64,000 nt of DNA from Acidobacteriota bacterium (GTDB lineage Bacteria; Acidobacteriota; Terriglobia; Terriglobales; Acidobacteriaceae), in NCBI GenBank assembly GCA_013289765.1, contig JABCZI010000003.1:372001-436000 (forward strand). Direction: 5' to 3'. The position numbers and the translations under genes were made by a program. A model generated the notes under the pieces. That model had not been told where the DNA came from, did no database searches, and was given only the letters and a program-made list of their open reading frames with translations. This document shows, piece by piece, positions 1 to 9,336 of the stretch (the first letter of the stretch is position 1; each line of letters starts with the position of its first letter).

Positions 1-2
1 CG

Positions 3-1037
3 GGAGCCATGGTCCTGGTGCCGAAATTTGCCGCGGCGACGGGAATCAGTACGCTCGCAGCCTTTCGACTGGTCCGCTTTCTTACCGGAATCGGTGAGGC
101 GGCAGTTTCCTCTAACGTAACTCGAGTCATCGCATCCTGGACGGCTCTGCGAGAGCGAGGCTTCGCCAGCGGCTTGCAGGTCTGCGGTCTGGGACTCGGT
201 GGAACTCTCACTCCAATTGCCATTGCGTGGACGATGGTTCATTGGGGATGGCGAGCCTCGTTTGCCATATCCGCCTCGCTGGCCTTCCTTGTTGTCGCAG
301 TATGGCATTGGTACGTCACTGATTGGCCGGAAGAACATCCCCGCGTGAACCAGGCAGAAGTAAAACTCATACATCCAGATGAATCGATCAAGGGCGTTCC
401 CCGCTTCCAGCGGACCGCAGCGAACGTGCCCTGGGCGAAAATGCTAAGCAGTATTTCTGTATGGGGATTGATCCTCGGATACGGATGTCAAGGCTATGCA
501 TTCTACGTTTATTACAACTGGTTTTATTTTTACGCGGTGAAACAGCGAGGACTGGACATCATGCATGCGGCGGCGTGGACCTCAGCGCCCTTCTTCGCGA
601 TGGCTGTTCTCTCGCCCGTGGGCGGATGGTTTTCTGATCGCATTGCAAGGGTGTCTGATCGCCGCACCGGACGGCGGGTCGCGGTGTGGATGGGCATGGG
701 AGTCGCGGCCTTGCTGTTGTACGTTGGGAATCATCTCAGTGTGACCGTTGTCGCCCTCCCCATGATCGCTCTCGCCGCGGGCTTCACGATGTTTGCGGCC
801 GCAAATTTCTGGGCTGCCTGCATTGATTTGGCGCCCAGTTCATCCGCCTCGATGTCTGCTCTGATGAACACCATTGGCAGTCTTGGGGGCGTTGTGTCGT
901 CCGCGGTCACGGCCTCCGTTGCCGTTCATCGGGGCTGGAGTCACGCTTTGGACTTGGCTGTTGTGGTGACGCTTGGGTCCGGCTTACTATTCACTTTGGT
1001 CGACGCCAATCACAGCCTGGAAGAAAAAGCCACTTGA
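3..1037 (+). CDS. MFS transporter, ACS-like (5' end cut by window)
   Basis: Inner-membrane major facilitator, probably of the anion:cation symporter family that takes up small organic anions. The visible part covers roughly the last nine membrane segments, with a cytoplasmic loop after the DWPEEHPR stretch (about residues 105-145), as in ACS proteins where TDWP closes the N-terminal bundle. The frame is open to the left edge. The first ATG (position 9) has no ribosome site in the few bases before it, and the first helices plus the usual loop 2-3 motif are missing, so the true start lies outside the window. The substrate cannot be read from the sequence. The nearby second ACS-type transporter and the organic-acid dehydrogenase make a carboxylate or sugar acid plausible, but that is inference. 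Confidence 0.85.
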   Translation, partial: GAMVLVPKFAAATGISTLAAFRLVRFLTGIGEAAVSSNVTRVIASWTALRERGFASGLQVCGLGLGGTLTPIAIAWTMVHWGWRASFAISASLAFLVVAVWHWYVTDWPEEHPRVNQAEVKLIHPDESIKGVPRFQRTAANVPWAKMLSSISVWGLILGYGCQGYAFYVYYNWFYFYAVKQRGLDIMHAAAWTSAPFFAMAVLSPVGGWFSDRIARVSDRRTGRRVAVWMGMGVAALLLYVGNHLSVTVVALPMIALAAGFTMFAAANFWAACIDLAPSSSASMSALMNTIGSLGGVVSSAVTASVAVHRGWSHALDLAVVVTLGSGLLFTLVDANHSLEEKAT

Positions 1038-1294
1038 TGTTGACTCGCGAGAGTCGTGGCAAACAGGAGATCTGAGATCGGGATGGAGTTCCTGAGTCAA
1101 ATCACAGGCGCGAAACATGAAGGCCGCTACGAATCATAAATTCGCCAGCATTTTTTGCAAGTTGCCGATCTTGCGACAACGCTGACTCGCGACTCCGGAT
1201 ATTTTCCCTTTCACCTCTTCCCTCTCACCTCAACGATGAAGAGTTCATCGGACACTCTTCTCCATTGCAGCAACGCATTGATGCTCACGTCAAC

Positions 1295-1355
1295 ATGAAT
1301 GGAAATTAATGTGTTGTAACTGCTTGAGATGAATGGAAATTAATGTGTTCTAACT
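1295..1355. repeat. Direct repeat pair, 34-bp period, upstream of TonB receptor
   Basis: Two copies of a 27-base element (1295-1321 and 1329-1355) that begin ATGAATGGAAATTAATGTG and differ at one base. They lie 45-105 bp before the start of the TonB receptor gene, in an intergenic stretch (1038-1399) that otherwise shows no gene. The near-identity and the position suggest a tandem regulator-binding site or a short duplication around the promoter. The rest of the 362-bp gap holds nothing recognisable. Confidence 0.7.
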
Positions 1356-1399
1356 TCTCGCTGTTGAGTTAAGCTCTGTGGCGCACTGAAGGGGGCACC

Positions 1400-4300
1400 A
1401 TGGCTTGTGCTTCAAATATGAGAACTCTCTGTAGAGCTCTACTGGTTTTGCTGATGTGCAGTGTTGTTGCTGTGAACCTTCACGCCCAGGTCGCGGGCGG
1501 GACGATCTCTGGGACGGTTACCGATAGCAGCGGCCGCGTCATCAATAACGTCCAGATTACGATTACTAACTTGGCTACCGGGGTTACTCGGGATGTAACC
1601 ACGAACGAGGACGGCTTTTATTCCGCTCCCAACCTGCTTCCCGGAACCTACGAAGCAAAGTTCACCGCACAAGGTTTCAAAGGCGAGCTGCGGACGGGCA
1701 TCGAGATAACCGTTGGCGCGTCGGTTGGGTTGGATCAGCAATTGCGCGTCGGTGCGGTAGGCGAGACGGTGGAGGTACAGAGTGAGGTTCCCGCCGTACA
1801 ACTCTCCACATCTGATATGAGCGCTGTGGTCAATGCGACCACCGTCCGCGAACTGCCCCTGAACGGCCGCAGCTGGACCGATCTGGCGCAACTTCAGCCC
1901 GGCGTGAGCGCGATCCACCTGCAGCCGGACTTTTCGGCGGGCACCGACCGCGGGAACCGCGGCTTCGGGCAGCAGTTAACCATCTCAGGCGCGCGGCCCC
2001 AGCAGAATAACTACCGCCTGGATGGCGTGAGTCTCAACGACTACGCCAACGGCGCACCTGGCAGCGTGCTGGGGGGAAGCCTGGGAGTTGACGCGATCGA
2101 AGAATTTTCCGTCATCACCAGCAACTACGAGGCGGATTACGGCAAGACCTCCGGCGGCGTGGTGAACGCGATCACGCGTTCCGGGACCAACCAGATTCAC
2201 GGCAGCGCCTACGAGTTTATTCGAAACAGCGCTCTGGACGCCCCGAACTATTTTGACAAGGGTAATATTCCGCCTTTCAAGCGGAATCAGTTTGGCGGCA
2301 CTATCGGCGGACCGATCGTAAAGAACCACACCTTCTTCTTTGCCGACTTCGAAGCTATCCGGCAATCGAAGGGAATTACGACGGTTGCTACCGTGCCTTC
2401 AGCAGCAGCGCGCAGTGGAAATTTGTGTTCGAGTCCCGACACCGGTACATGCGCGCCAAACACCATAACTGTCGACCCAGCAGCGCAAGCGTACTTCACT
2501 TTTTACCATCTGCCCAACCAAGGCTTGGTGCCTAAAAGTGATGGAGACCTCGGAATATTTACCTTTGCGGGCCAGCAGGTGGTCAGTGAAAACTTTTTGA
2601 CCACTCGTATCGACCACAAGTTCTCGCAGAGCGACAGCTTGTTCGGCACCTACATGTATGACAAGACGCCATATTCATCTCCCGACGGGTTGGACAACGT
2701 TGAGTTCACCACCAGCACGGCAAGACAGTTCCTGTCCCTCGAAGAAACGCACATCTTTACGCCAACGTTTGCAAATTCAGTACGTATTGGCGGCAATCAC
2801 GAAGCCGTCGCCAACAACCAGAGCCTGAAGGCGATCAATCCGGACGCCGCGAGAGCCGATTTGGGCGTTGGGGGTTCGACATTCGCGGGTAGGGATGCAA
2901 CTCAGGTCCTTATCGGTGGAGTCAGTGATTTTACGGGCGGAATCGGAGGCAGCCCGACTTATCTCTATCATTGGAATTCAGCCCAAGCCTATGACGATGC
3001 CTTCTTTACGAAAGGCACCCATTCCATCCGGTTCGGCGGCGCGTTCGAACGCATGTTTCTTAACGTCACTGCGGATACCGATCCAAACGGAATCTGGCGC
3101 TTTACGAACTTGCAGGGCTTCCTTACCAATAACCCAAAGAAATTCCAAGGAGGAATCGCCAGCACGCTTTCGCCGCGCAATCTTCGCCAAAACATAGTTG
3201 GCTTGTATTTGCAGGATGACTGGCGCTGGAAGCCGAACTTGACGCTAAATCTGGGCGTACGCTACGAGATGTCCACAGTACCCTCAGAAACCAGCGGAAA
3301 GATCGCCAACCTGCAAAACATCTCGGACGCCTTGCCGATTTGCGGATCGCTCTCGGTTGGTGGGTGCGCCAGCAAAGGCCCTTTCTTCAACAATCCGACG
3401 CTGCATAACTTCGAGCCGCGAGTGGGTTTTTCCTGGGATCCTTTCCGCAACGGGAAGACTGCGGTGCGCGGCGGCATCGGTATGTTCGACGTGCTGCCGC
3501 TACCCTATCAGTTCGTGCTCATGACCACTCAGGCAGCGCCCTTCTTTTCTTATACCTCGGTAAACCATCCAGGACCGGGCAGTTTCTATAACGGTCTCAC
3601 GAACTTTCCCAATAACACACTGCGATCCACTTATGTGCAACACGCCAAGCGCGACTACGTTGCTCAGTGGAATTTTAATATTCAGCAACAAATTACACCG
3701 TCCGTGGCGGGGATGATCGCTTATGTGGGATCGCGCGGCGTCCATCAACCTTTCAAGGCAGATGAAGTAGACCTGGTCGTGCCCACAAAGACTCCGTACG
3801 GATACATGTGGCCAAAGGTCGATGCCCAGGGAAACGTATTCTCTCCAATATGCAACTCTACAGATGCTAATGGTGTTGCCGATCCTTCGTCGTGCGCTCC
3901 TCCCGCTACCATCAATCCGAATTACGGATCCATTCGCGGATTGTTCTACGAAGGGCATTCCTACTACAACGCGCTGGAAGCACAACTCTCAAAACGCATG
4001 AGCCACGGATTTCAAGTGCAGGGCGTCTTTACCTGGGCGAAAAGCATGGACACCAGTTCGGCGTCGGTGGCCGGCGACACATTCGGGAACTCAATCTCGA
4101 GCCTTCCTTGGTGGGACCTGAGATTGAGCCGCGCCCTCTCCGATTTCAACGTTGACAAAACCGTAGTGGTGAACGGAACCTGGGAGTTGGGAACCCCAAA
4201 GAATATGTCTGCCCCAGCCCAATGGGTGCTGGGCGGATGGGAACTGGGAGTTATCTTCTCAGCCAGTGGGGGCGTTCCATTCACGCCAACTTGGGGAACC

Positions 4301-4834
4301 GGATCGGATCCACAAGGCTCACTCAGCAGCGACGACTGGGCCTATACCAACCGGGTCGGCGGGTCCGGATGTGGTTCACTTATCAATCCTGGCAATCCCA
4401 ACAACTACATCAAAACCAACTGTTTCGCCGTTCCCACCTGGCCGGGAGATCAGGCCTCATGGGCGGCAAACTGCAACGCGGTTCCTCCGAGCGCCCAACC
4501 CAGTTCAGGAACTCCGGTGCTGGCCGTTTATCCGCAATGCTTCAATCTTCGCGGAAATGCTGGACGGAATAGCCTGATTGGTCCAGGCGTTACGTCTTTG
4601 GACTTCTCCGTATTCAAGAATAACTACATCAAGAGTATCTCGGAGCGGTTTAACATCCAGTTCCGCGCTGAGATCTTCAACATTCTCAATCACCCGAATT
4701 TCGCGCCACCGGTTCAGGGAGTAAACACAGATATTTTCGATGGCACTGGATCTCCGAACCCGACCGCGGGCTTGTTGACCAGAACCACGACGACGGCACG
4801 CGAAATGCAATTCGCCCTCAAAATCATTTTCTAA
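1400..4834 (+). CDS. TonB-dependent receptor with carboxypeptidase-regulatory-like N-terminus
   Basis: Outer-membrane receptor for active uptake of a large or scarce substrate, 1144 residues. Residues 1-30 are a signal peptide ending LHAQ (start may also be Met7). A Cna-B-like domain follows at about 35-120 (GTISGTVTDSSGRVINN). Then come a plug with the RELPLNGRSW segment near 150 and a long C-terminal beta-barrel ending in an aromatic residue (FALKIIF). This architecture is abundant in Acidobacteriota. Substrate is unknown. It is followed by secreted propeller and transporter genes on the same strand. A stem-loop just after the stop suggests it may end its own transcript. A duplicated element upstream may control it. 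Confidence 0.93.
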   Translation: MACASNMRTLCRALLVLLMCSVVAVNLHAQVAGGTISGTVTDSSGRVINNVQITITNLATGVTRDVTTNEDGFYSAPNLLPGTYEAKFTAQGFKGELRTGIEITVGASVGLDQQLRVGAVGETVEVQSEVPAVQLSTSDMSAVVNATTVRELPLNGRSWTDLAQLQPGVSAIHLQPDFSAGTDRGNRGFGQQLTISGARPQQNNYRLDGVSLNDYANGAPGSVLGGSLGVDAIEEFSVITSNYEADYGKTSGGVVNAITRSGTNQIHGSAYEFIRNSALDAPNYFDKGNIPPFKRNQFGGTIGGPIVKNHTFFFADFEAIRQSKGITTVATVPSAAARSGNLCSSPDTGTCAPNTITVDPAAQAYFTFYHLPNQGLVPKSDGDLGIFTFAGQQVVSENFLTTRIDHKFSQSDSLFGTYMYDKTPYSSPDGLDNVEFTTSTARQFLSLEETHIFTPTFANSVRIGGNHEAVANNQSLKAINPDAARADLGVGGSTFAGRDATQVLIGGVSDFTGGIGGSPTYLYHWNSAQAYDDAFFTKGTHSIRFGGAFERMFLNVTADTDPNGIWRFTNLQGFLTNNPKKFQGGIASTLSPRNLRQNIVGLYLQDDWRWKPNLTLNLGVRYEMSTVPSETSGKIANLQNISDALPICGSLSVGGCASKGPFFNNPTLHNFEPRVGFSWDPFRNGKTAVRGGIGMFDVLPLPYQFVLMTTQAAPFFSYTSVNHPGPGSFYNGLTNFPNNTLRSTYVQHAKRDYVAQWNFNIQQQITPSVAGMIAYVGSRGVHQPFKADEVDLVVPTKTPYGYMWPKVDAQGNVFSPICNSTDANGVADPSSCAPPATINPNYGSIRGLFYEGHSYYNALEAQLSKRMSHGFQVQGVFTWAKSMDTSSASVAGDTFGNSISSLPWWDLRLSRALSDFNVDKTVVVNGTWELGTPKNMSAPAQWVLGGWELGVIFSASGGVPFTPTWGTGSDPQGSLSSDDWAYTNRVGGSGCGSLINPGNPNNYIKTNCFAVPTWPGDQASWAANCNAVPPSAQPSSGTPVLAVYPQCFNLRGNAGRNSLIGPGVTSLDFSVFKNNYIKSISERFNIQFRAEIFNILNHPNFAPPVQGVNTDIFDGTGSPNPTAGLLTRTTTTAREMQFALKIIF

Positions 4835-4864
4835 TCAGGGCGGAGACTCTCATGCTTTTCAATC

Positions 4865-4894
4865 GCAGCCGGTTGATACTTCTCAACCGGCTGC
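4865..4894 (+). terminator. Stem-loop after TonB receptor gene
   Basis: Perfect 12-bp inverted repeat (4865-4876 with 4883-4894) around a 6-base loop, 30 bases after the receptor stop codon. The 3' flank is not strongly T-rich, so this could be a terminator or an mRNA-stabilising hairpin. Confidence 0.55.
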
Positions 4895-4951
4895 CCGTTA
4901 CCTCGGTTGTGATCTGCTAATTTCTTGTCCTAAGGATCTGAGAGCCGGAGC

Positions 4952-6781
4952 ATGTACAACTTGATGGTGTTGCGGTTTGCCGTTGCGCTGTTTTTTTTCC
5001 CATCGCTAATGAGCTTCGCGCAAGGGCCGCAAAGCAGCGACCAGTCGGAGACGGCTCTTGACTACAAAATGTACCGGACTCGCATTGAACCCATCTTTCT
5101 CAAGAAGCGTGAGAACGGTGTGCGTTGTTACGACTGCCACTCAGCCATATCCACACGATTGCGGCTGCAGCCACTCGCGACAGGAAGTTCGTCATGGACG
5201 GAAGATCAATCGCGACAGAACTTCGAAGCTGTCTCGAAACTTGTGACTCTGTGCGCTCCCATGAAGAGCCGGCTATTGCTTCATCCCCTCGCCAGCGAAG
5301 TGGGAGGGGATCCGTCGCATACAGGTGGCAAATTCTGGAAATCGCAGAGTGACCCGGAGTGGCAAATGCTCGCCGAGTGGGTCGGGAAATGTTCTGGAAA
5401 GGCACCAGACATCCCGGCAAATTCACCGTCCACTGAAACGACCGCACTGAGCTTCGAGATGTTCAAAACCCAGGTCCAGCCCATTTTCTTGAAGCACCGC
5501 CCGGGACACGCGCGCTGTTACGGTTGCCACATCCTCGCAGCCCGCAATTTCCGTCTCCAGGTGTTGCCCTCCGGAAGCACGGAGTGGACTGAGGAGCAGT
5601 CTCAGCGAAACTTCCAAAGTGCTCTGCAGCATGTCATTCCAGGAGATCCCGGCTCCAGCAGACTTCTGATCCATCCCCTTGAACCCGATGCGGGAGGAGA
5701 TCCATTCCATTCAGGGGGCAGGCAATTCGCCTCGCAGAACGATCCGGACTGGCTCACGATAGCGGAGTGGGTGCGCGGTGGCGATGCAAAGCCCGAGACA
5801 CTCCCGGTCCAGATCTACATTACTAACAGTGCTTCCGATACGATCGACGTGGTTGATCCGGCAACCAACAAAGTTGTGAAGGTAATACACGGCATTGAAT
5901 TACCACATGGCATTGTCTTTTCTCCCGACGGTACACGAATCTATGTGAGCAACGAATCTGAGAGTGTGCTCGATGTGGTGGATCGAAAAAGTGGAGACAT
6001 TCTGCAGAAAGTGCCTCTCAGCGGCCACCCCAATAACCTCGCCGTCACCAAAGATGGAGGCCGCGTCCTGGTAGGAATCCGCGAACAACCGGGACTCATC
6101 GATATCATCGATACGAACTCCTTCAAGCGCCTAAAATCTATCGCCGTCGCCGGGTCCGTACACAATATTTATGTTACCCCTGACGGCAGGTACGCAGTCA
6201 GTGGCTCCATAGAAAACAAAATTCTCACTGTCATCGACCTTCAAACCGACCAGATAGTCTGGACACTCAAATTTCAAAGCGGAGTTCGGCCCATGACCTT
6301 TGAGACGAATGCCGACGGATCGACTCGTCGCATCTTCGTCCAACTCATGAGATTCAACGGATTCGCGGTCATTGACTTCGCCCGGCGCGAGCAAGTGGCG
6401 CAGATCGAACTGCCTGATCAGCCAAGGGGGTTCGAAATCGCTGAAGGGCGATTGGAGGTTCCCTCTCATGGAATCGGAGTGGCCCCCGATGGCAAATCAT
6501 TGTGGATCAACAGCACACTCGCCAATGCTGTATTCGAGTACTCGTTGCCGGATCTGCGGTTGATTGGGCACGCGAAATTGCCGGAGGTTCACGCGCTGGG
6601 GCACGCGCTAAGCGGCGCAGTGCCAGAATGGATCACGTTTACGCCCGACAGTAAGCGAGTGTATGTTTCAAACTCCGCGGCTAAAAGTGTCTCCGTCATT
6701 GACGCGGAAACTTTGAAAGAAGTCGCCATCATCCCGGTAGGCGAAGTGCCGAAGCGCGTGAATACTTTGGTTTTACACTGA
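4952..6781 (+). CDS. Secreted protein: two PSCyt-like haem-motif modules plus YVTN beta-propeller
   Basis: 609 residues. A signal peptide ends near residue 24 (SFAQ). Two similar N-terminal modules each begin like Planctomycete cytochrome domains (YRTRIEPIFL, FKTQVQPIFL) and each carry one c-type haem motif, CYDCH at 59-63 and CYGCH at 189-193. The two modules repeat each other over about 125 residues, pointing to internal duplication. From about 280 to the end it is a YVTN-type propeller (IYITNSASDTIDVVD and similar blades). It probably acts in the periplasm or at the cell surface, and electron transfer is possible from the haem motifs. The real substrate or partner is unknown. It is 12 bp from the following transporter gene, so probably co-transcribed. 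Confidence 0.8.
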   Translation: MYNLMVLRFAVALFFFPSLMSFAQGPQSSDQSETALDYKMYRTRIEPIFLKKRENGVRCYDCHSAISTRLRLQPLATGSSSWTEDQSRQNFEAVSKLVTLCAPMKSRLLLHPLASEVGGDPSHTGGKFWKSQSDPEWQMLAEWVGKCSGKAPDIPANSPSTETTALSFEMFKTQVQPIFLKHRPGHARCYGCHILAARNFRLQVLPSGSTEWTEEQSQRNFQSALQHVIPGDPGSSRLLIHPLEPDAGGDPFHSGGRQFASQNDPDWLTIAEWVRGGDAKPETLPVQIYITNSASDTIDVVDPATNKVVKVIHGIELPHGIVFSPDGTRIYVSNESESVLDVVDRKSGDILQKVPLSGHPNNLAVTKDGGRVLVGIREQPGLIDIIDTNSFKRLKSIAVAGSVHNIYVTPDGRYAVSGSIENKILTVIDLQTDQIVWTLKFQSGVRPMTFETNADGSTRRIFVQLMRFNGFAVIDFARREQVAQIELPDQPRGFEIAEGRLEVPSHGIGVAPDGKSLWINSTLANAVFEYSLPDLRLIGHAKLPEVHALGHALSGAVPEWITFTPDSKRVYVSNSAAKSVSVIDAETLKEVAIIPVGEVPKRVNTLVLH

Positions 6782-6793
6782 CACTGACAAAGA

Positions 6794-8194
6794 GTGGCGG
6801 CATCGCATTTCGAAAGCCATGGAGGGTGTTTGCAAAACCCCGTCACACAAAGTCCCGAACAGACCGCTCGTGGCGCGTCAACAGATGACCCGCTTTCGAT
6901 CGCTTTTCCTGACGTCGCCCTGCGCGCGCGCCATCGCATCGCGCGGCGGCTCCTGCCCTTTCTGTTTCTGCTCTATGTAATTGCTTTTCTCGACCGCATG
7001 AACATCGGTGCGGCTGCGCTCCAAATGCCTCATGATCTTGGTTTCAGCGAAGGTGTAATCGGGTTCGGAGCAGGAATTTTCTTTCTCGGCTACTTCCTGC
7101 TGGAAATCCCCGGTGCGCTGATTGTGGAGCGGTGGGGCGCTCGCCGCTGGATCGCGCGCATCATGATTACCTGGGGTCTGATGACGGTGTTGATGGCGTT
7201 CATCCACACTTCGCGTCAGTTTTATATTGTGCGATTTCTGGTGGGCGCCGCCGAGGCAGGCTTCCTGCCTGGGGTCATTGTGTACTTGACCTACTGGTTC
7301 CGCTATCAGGACCGAGCCAAGGCCGTCGCATTTTTCTACGCTGCTAATCCTCTTTCGTACGTGATCGGTTCGCCGCTGGCCGGCTTCCTGCTGGGCCTCT
7401 CTTGGCTTGGGATGCGGGGATGGCGATGGTTATTCATCATCGAGGGCGTTCCGGCGGTCGTGGTGGGTGTAATTACCCTCTGGTATTTGACGGATTGGCC
7501 GCGTCAGGCGGAGTGGCTTCCCGACGACGAAAAATCTTGGATCACCACCGAGTTGCAGCGGGAAAAGGATGCCAAGAAACTTCGGCATTCTTATAGCATC
7601 TGGCAAGCATTGCGCCACCGGGACGTCATTCTGCTGACTGCGTGCTACTTCTGCGCCATGACTGGTAGTTACGGCATTGCATTCTGGCTGCCAACTATTC
7701 TGAAGCGCCTTTCAGGAAAGAGCGATCTCAAGGTGACGCTGTTAGCGGCGCTGCCTTACGTCGCAGCGTTCCTCACCCAGCAGGTGAACGGCTGGCATTC
7801 GGACCGCACTCGAGAGCGCCGCTGGCACGCAGCCATTCCTGTTTTCCTGTGCGGCGTGGCGCTTGCATTGGCGGTCGTTTACGGTACGAACCTGGCGATC
7901 TCGGTTGGACTTTTTGTTATCGCGGGCGGCTCGTTTTATGGCTTTCAACCGGTGTTTTGGACAGTGCCCACGCTGTTTCTGAGTGAGTCGGCTGCGGCCG
8001 CGTCCATCGGCCTGATCAATGCAGTAGGCAATTTGGGCGGATTTGTAGGACCGATGGTAATGGGTTATCTCGCTCACCGCACGCATTCGTTTTCCGCAGG
8101 TCTGCTGTATCTGGTGGCGAGTTTATTTGTGTCAGGCGGTTTGATGCTTGCGGTGGGAAGGCAGGCTTCGGCAGGGTACGTAAATCCAAGCTGA
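6794..8194 (+). CDS. MFS transporter, anion:cation symporter (ACS) family
   Basis: Twelve-helix inner-membrane transporter, 466 residues with the GTG start used here. It shows ACS-family features: DRMNIGAAALQMPHDLG at the end of helix 1, then GYFLLEIPGALIVERWGARRWIAR (loop 2-3 motif), the TDWP loop and a second bundle with LSGKSDLKVTLL. The family imports organic anions such as tartrate, galactarate, glucarate or phthalate with protons. The start is uncertain: GTG at 6794 follows AAAGAG, and an in-frame TTG at 6830 follows GGAGGG at short spacing. About 40 residues precede the first helix, so a later start is possible. It lies between two propeller genes on the same strand, suggesting one operon. 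Confidence 0.9.
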   Translation: MAASHFESHGGCLQNPVTQSPEQTARGASTDDPLSIAFPDVALRARHRIARRLLPFLFLLYVIAFLDRMNIGAAALQMPHDLGFSEGVIGFGAGIFFLGYFLLEIPGALIVERWGARRWIARIMITWGLMTVLMAFIHTSRQFYIVRFLVGAAEAGFLPGVIVYLTYWFRYQDRAKAVAFFYAANPLSYVIGSPLAGFLLGLSWLGMRGWRWLFIIEGVPAVVVGVITLWYLTDWPRQAEWLPDDEKSWITTELQREKDAKKLRHSYSIWQALRHRDVILLTACYFCAMTGSYGIAFWLPTILKRLSGKSDLKVTLLAALPYVAAFLTQQVNGWHSDRTRERRWHAAIPVFLCGVALALAVVYGTNLAISVGLFVIAGGSFYGFQPVFWTVPTLFLSESAAAASIGLINAVGNLGGFVGPMVMGYLAHRTHSFSAGLLYLVASLFVSGGLMLAVGRQASAGYVNPS

Positions 8195-8216
8195 AAAGAA
8201 AGAATGATAGGGCTTT

Positions 8217-9269
8217 ATGTTGCGATTGAGATTTTATTTATTCGCGGGATTTGTTTGCACTGGCCTCCTGGGTTTAGGGGTGGAGAATCCCACAGGTCAT
8301 GGCTTCAGACTTTACGTCGCTAATAGTCGAGGCGACGACATCAGCGTGGTTGATCTGACCTCTCTGAAGGTGACTGGACAACTTAAAGCGGGCGAGCGCG
8401 TGCACGGAGTATGCGTTCAGGCCGATGGTAAGCGCCTATTCGCAACCGTCGAGTCGGACCAGACTCTGAGAATCATTGATACTGCGAGTCAGCAGACGAT
8501 CGGAACCGTAAAAGTTTCGGGGCGTCCGAACCAATGCGCTGCGACTCCGGACGGAAAATATGTCGTGGTTCCGATCCGCGATAAAGACAGCGCGGACATC
8601 ATTGATGTACAAGCGCAAAAGATTGTGAAGAGCCTTCCCATCAAGGAACCGCACAATGGGCTGAACACCGGCAGCAACCGCTACCTCTACGTGAGTTCAA
8701 TGGGATCGCACGAGATCGACCTGATTGATCTGGAGAAGATGGACTTCGTCGCGCACATTCCCACGGGTGGCAAACCTCGGCCTTATGTGTTTTCACCGGA
8801 TGGAAATACGATGTACGTCGCGGTGTCCGATCTGCACGGATTCGTGATCGTGGATATTCCGGGGAACAAAGTTCTTGAGCGGGTGGAAATTCCCTCGGAG
8901 AACAAAACGCTGCGAAAGCTGCAATACGAAAGCCAGGACACCCTCACCCACGGAATGGCGCTTACTCCAGATGGCAGTGAGCTTTGGGTCTCGAGCTTGC
9001 TCGATGATGCTACCTACATTTACGACGTCAAGGCAAAGAAAGTGACCGGACGCGTAAACACCGGCCCAGGGCCAAACTGGATCGTATTCAGTCCCGACGG
9101 CAAGTACGCATGCATCAGCGATAACGACAGCGACGAAGTCTCTGTGGTCGACGTAAAAAGTCGGCGCGAAGCCGCACGCGTGAAGGTAGGCAAAGTGCCG
9201 AAACGGCTGGTGGTTGCGATCGCTCCCGCGGCCGCCGCGGCACCTGTCGCTCGTGGCAAATTACGCTGA
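8217..9269 (+). CDS. Secreted YVTN-family beta-propeller protein
   Basis: 350 residues. An N-terminal hydrophobic segment (about 1-22) is a likely signal peptide. The rest is a seven-bladed YVTN-type propeller. Blades contain repeated LYVANSRGDDISVVDL, VSPDG-like and WIVFSPDGKYACISDNDSDEVSVVDV strings. It ends with an Ala/Pro-rich tail. The propeller is related to the C-terminal half of the product encoded upstream at 4952-6781, for instance in the shared ending VGKVPKRL versus VGEVPKRV. The spacing from the transporter stop is 22 bp, so it is probably in the same transcript. No catalytic motif is visible. It could bind a ligand or a redox partner in the periplasm, and its exact function is not known. 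Confidence 0.8.
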   Translation: MLRLRFYLFAGFVCTGLLGLGVENPTGHGFRLYVANSRGDDISVVDLTSLKVTGQLKAGERVHGVCVQADGKRLFATVESDQTLRIIDTASQQTIGTVKVSGRPNQCAATPDGKYVVVPIRDKDSADIIDVQAQKIVKSLPIKEPHNGLNTGSNRYLYVSSMGSHEIDLIDLEKMDFVAHIPTGGKPRPYVFSPDGNTMYVAVSDLHGFVIVDIPGNKVLERVEIPSENKTLRKLQYESQDTLTHGMALTPDGSELWVSSLLDDATYIYDVKAKKVTGRVNTGPGPNWIVFSPDGKYACISDNDSDEVSVVDVKSRREAARVKVGKVPKRLVVAIAPAAAAAPVARGKLR

Positions 9270-9336
9270 ATTATTTTTAATGTCCTTTTAATGACAGCTT
9301 CAGGTTTGTCTGAGAACGTAAAAATGGAGGATCCAC

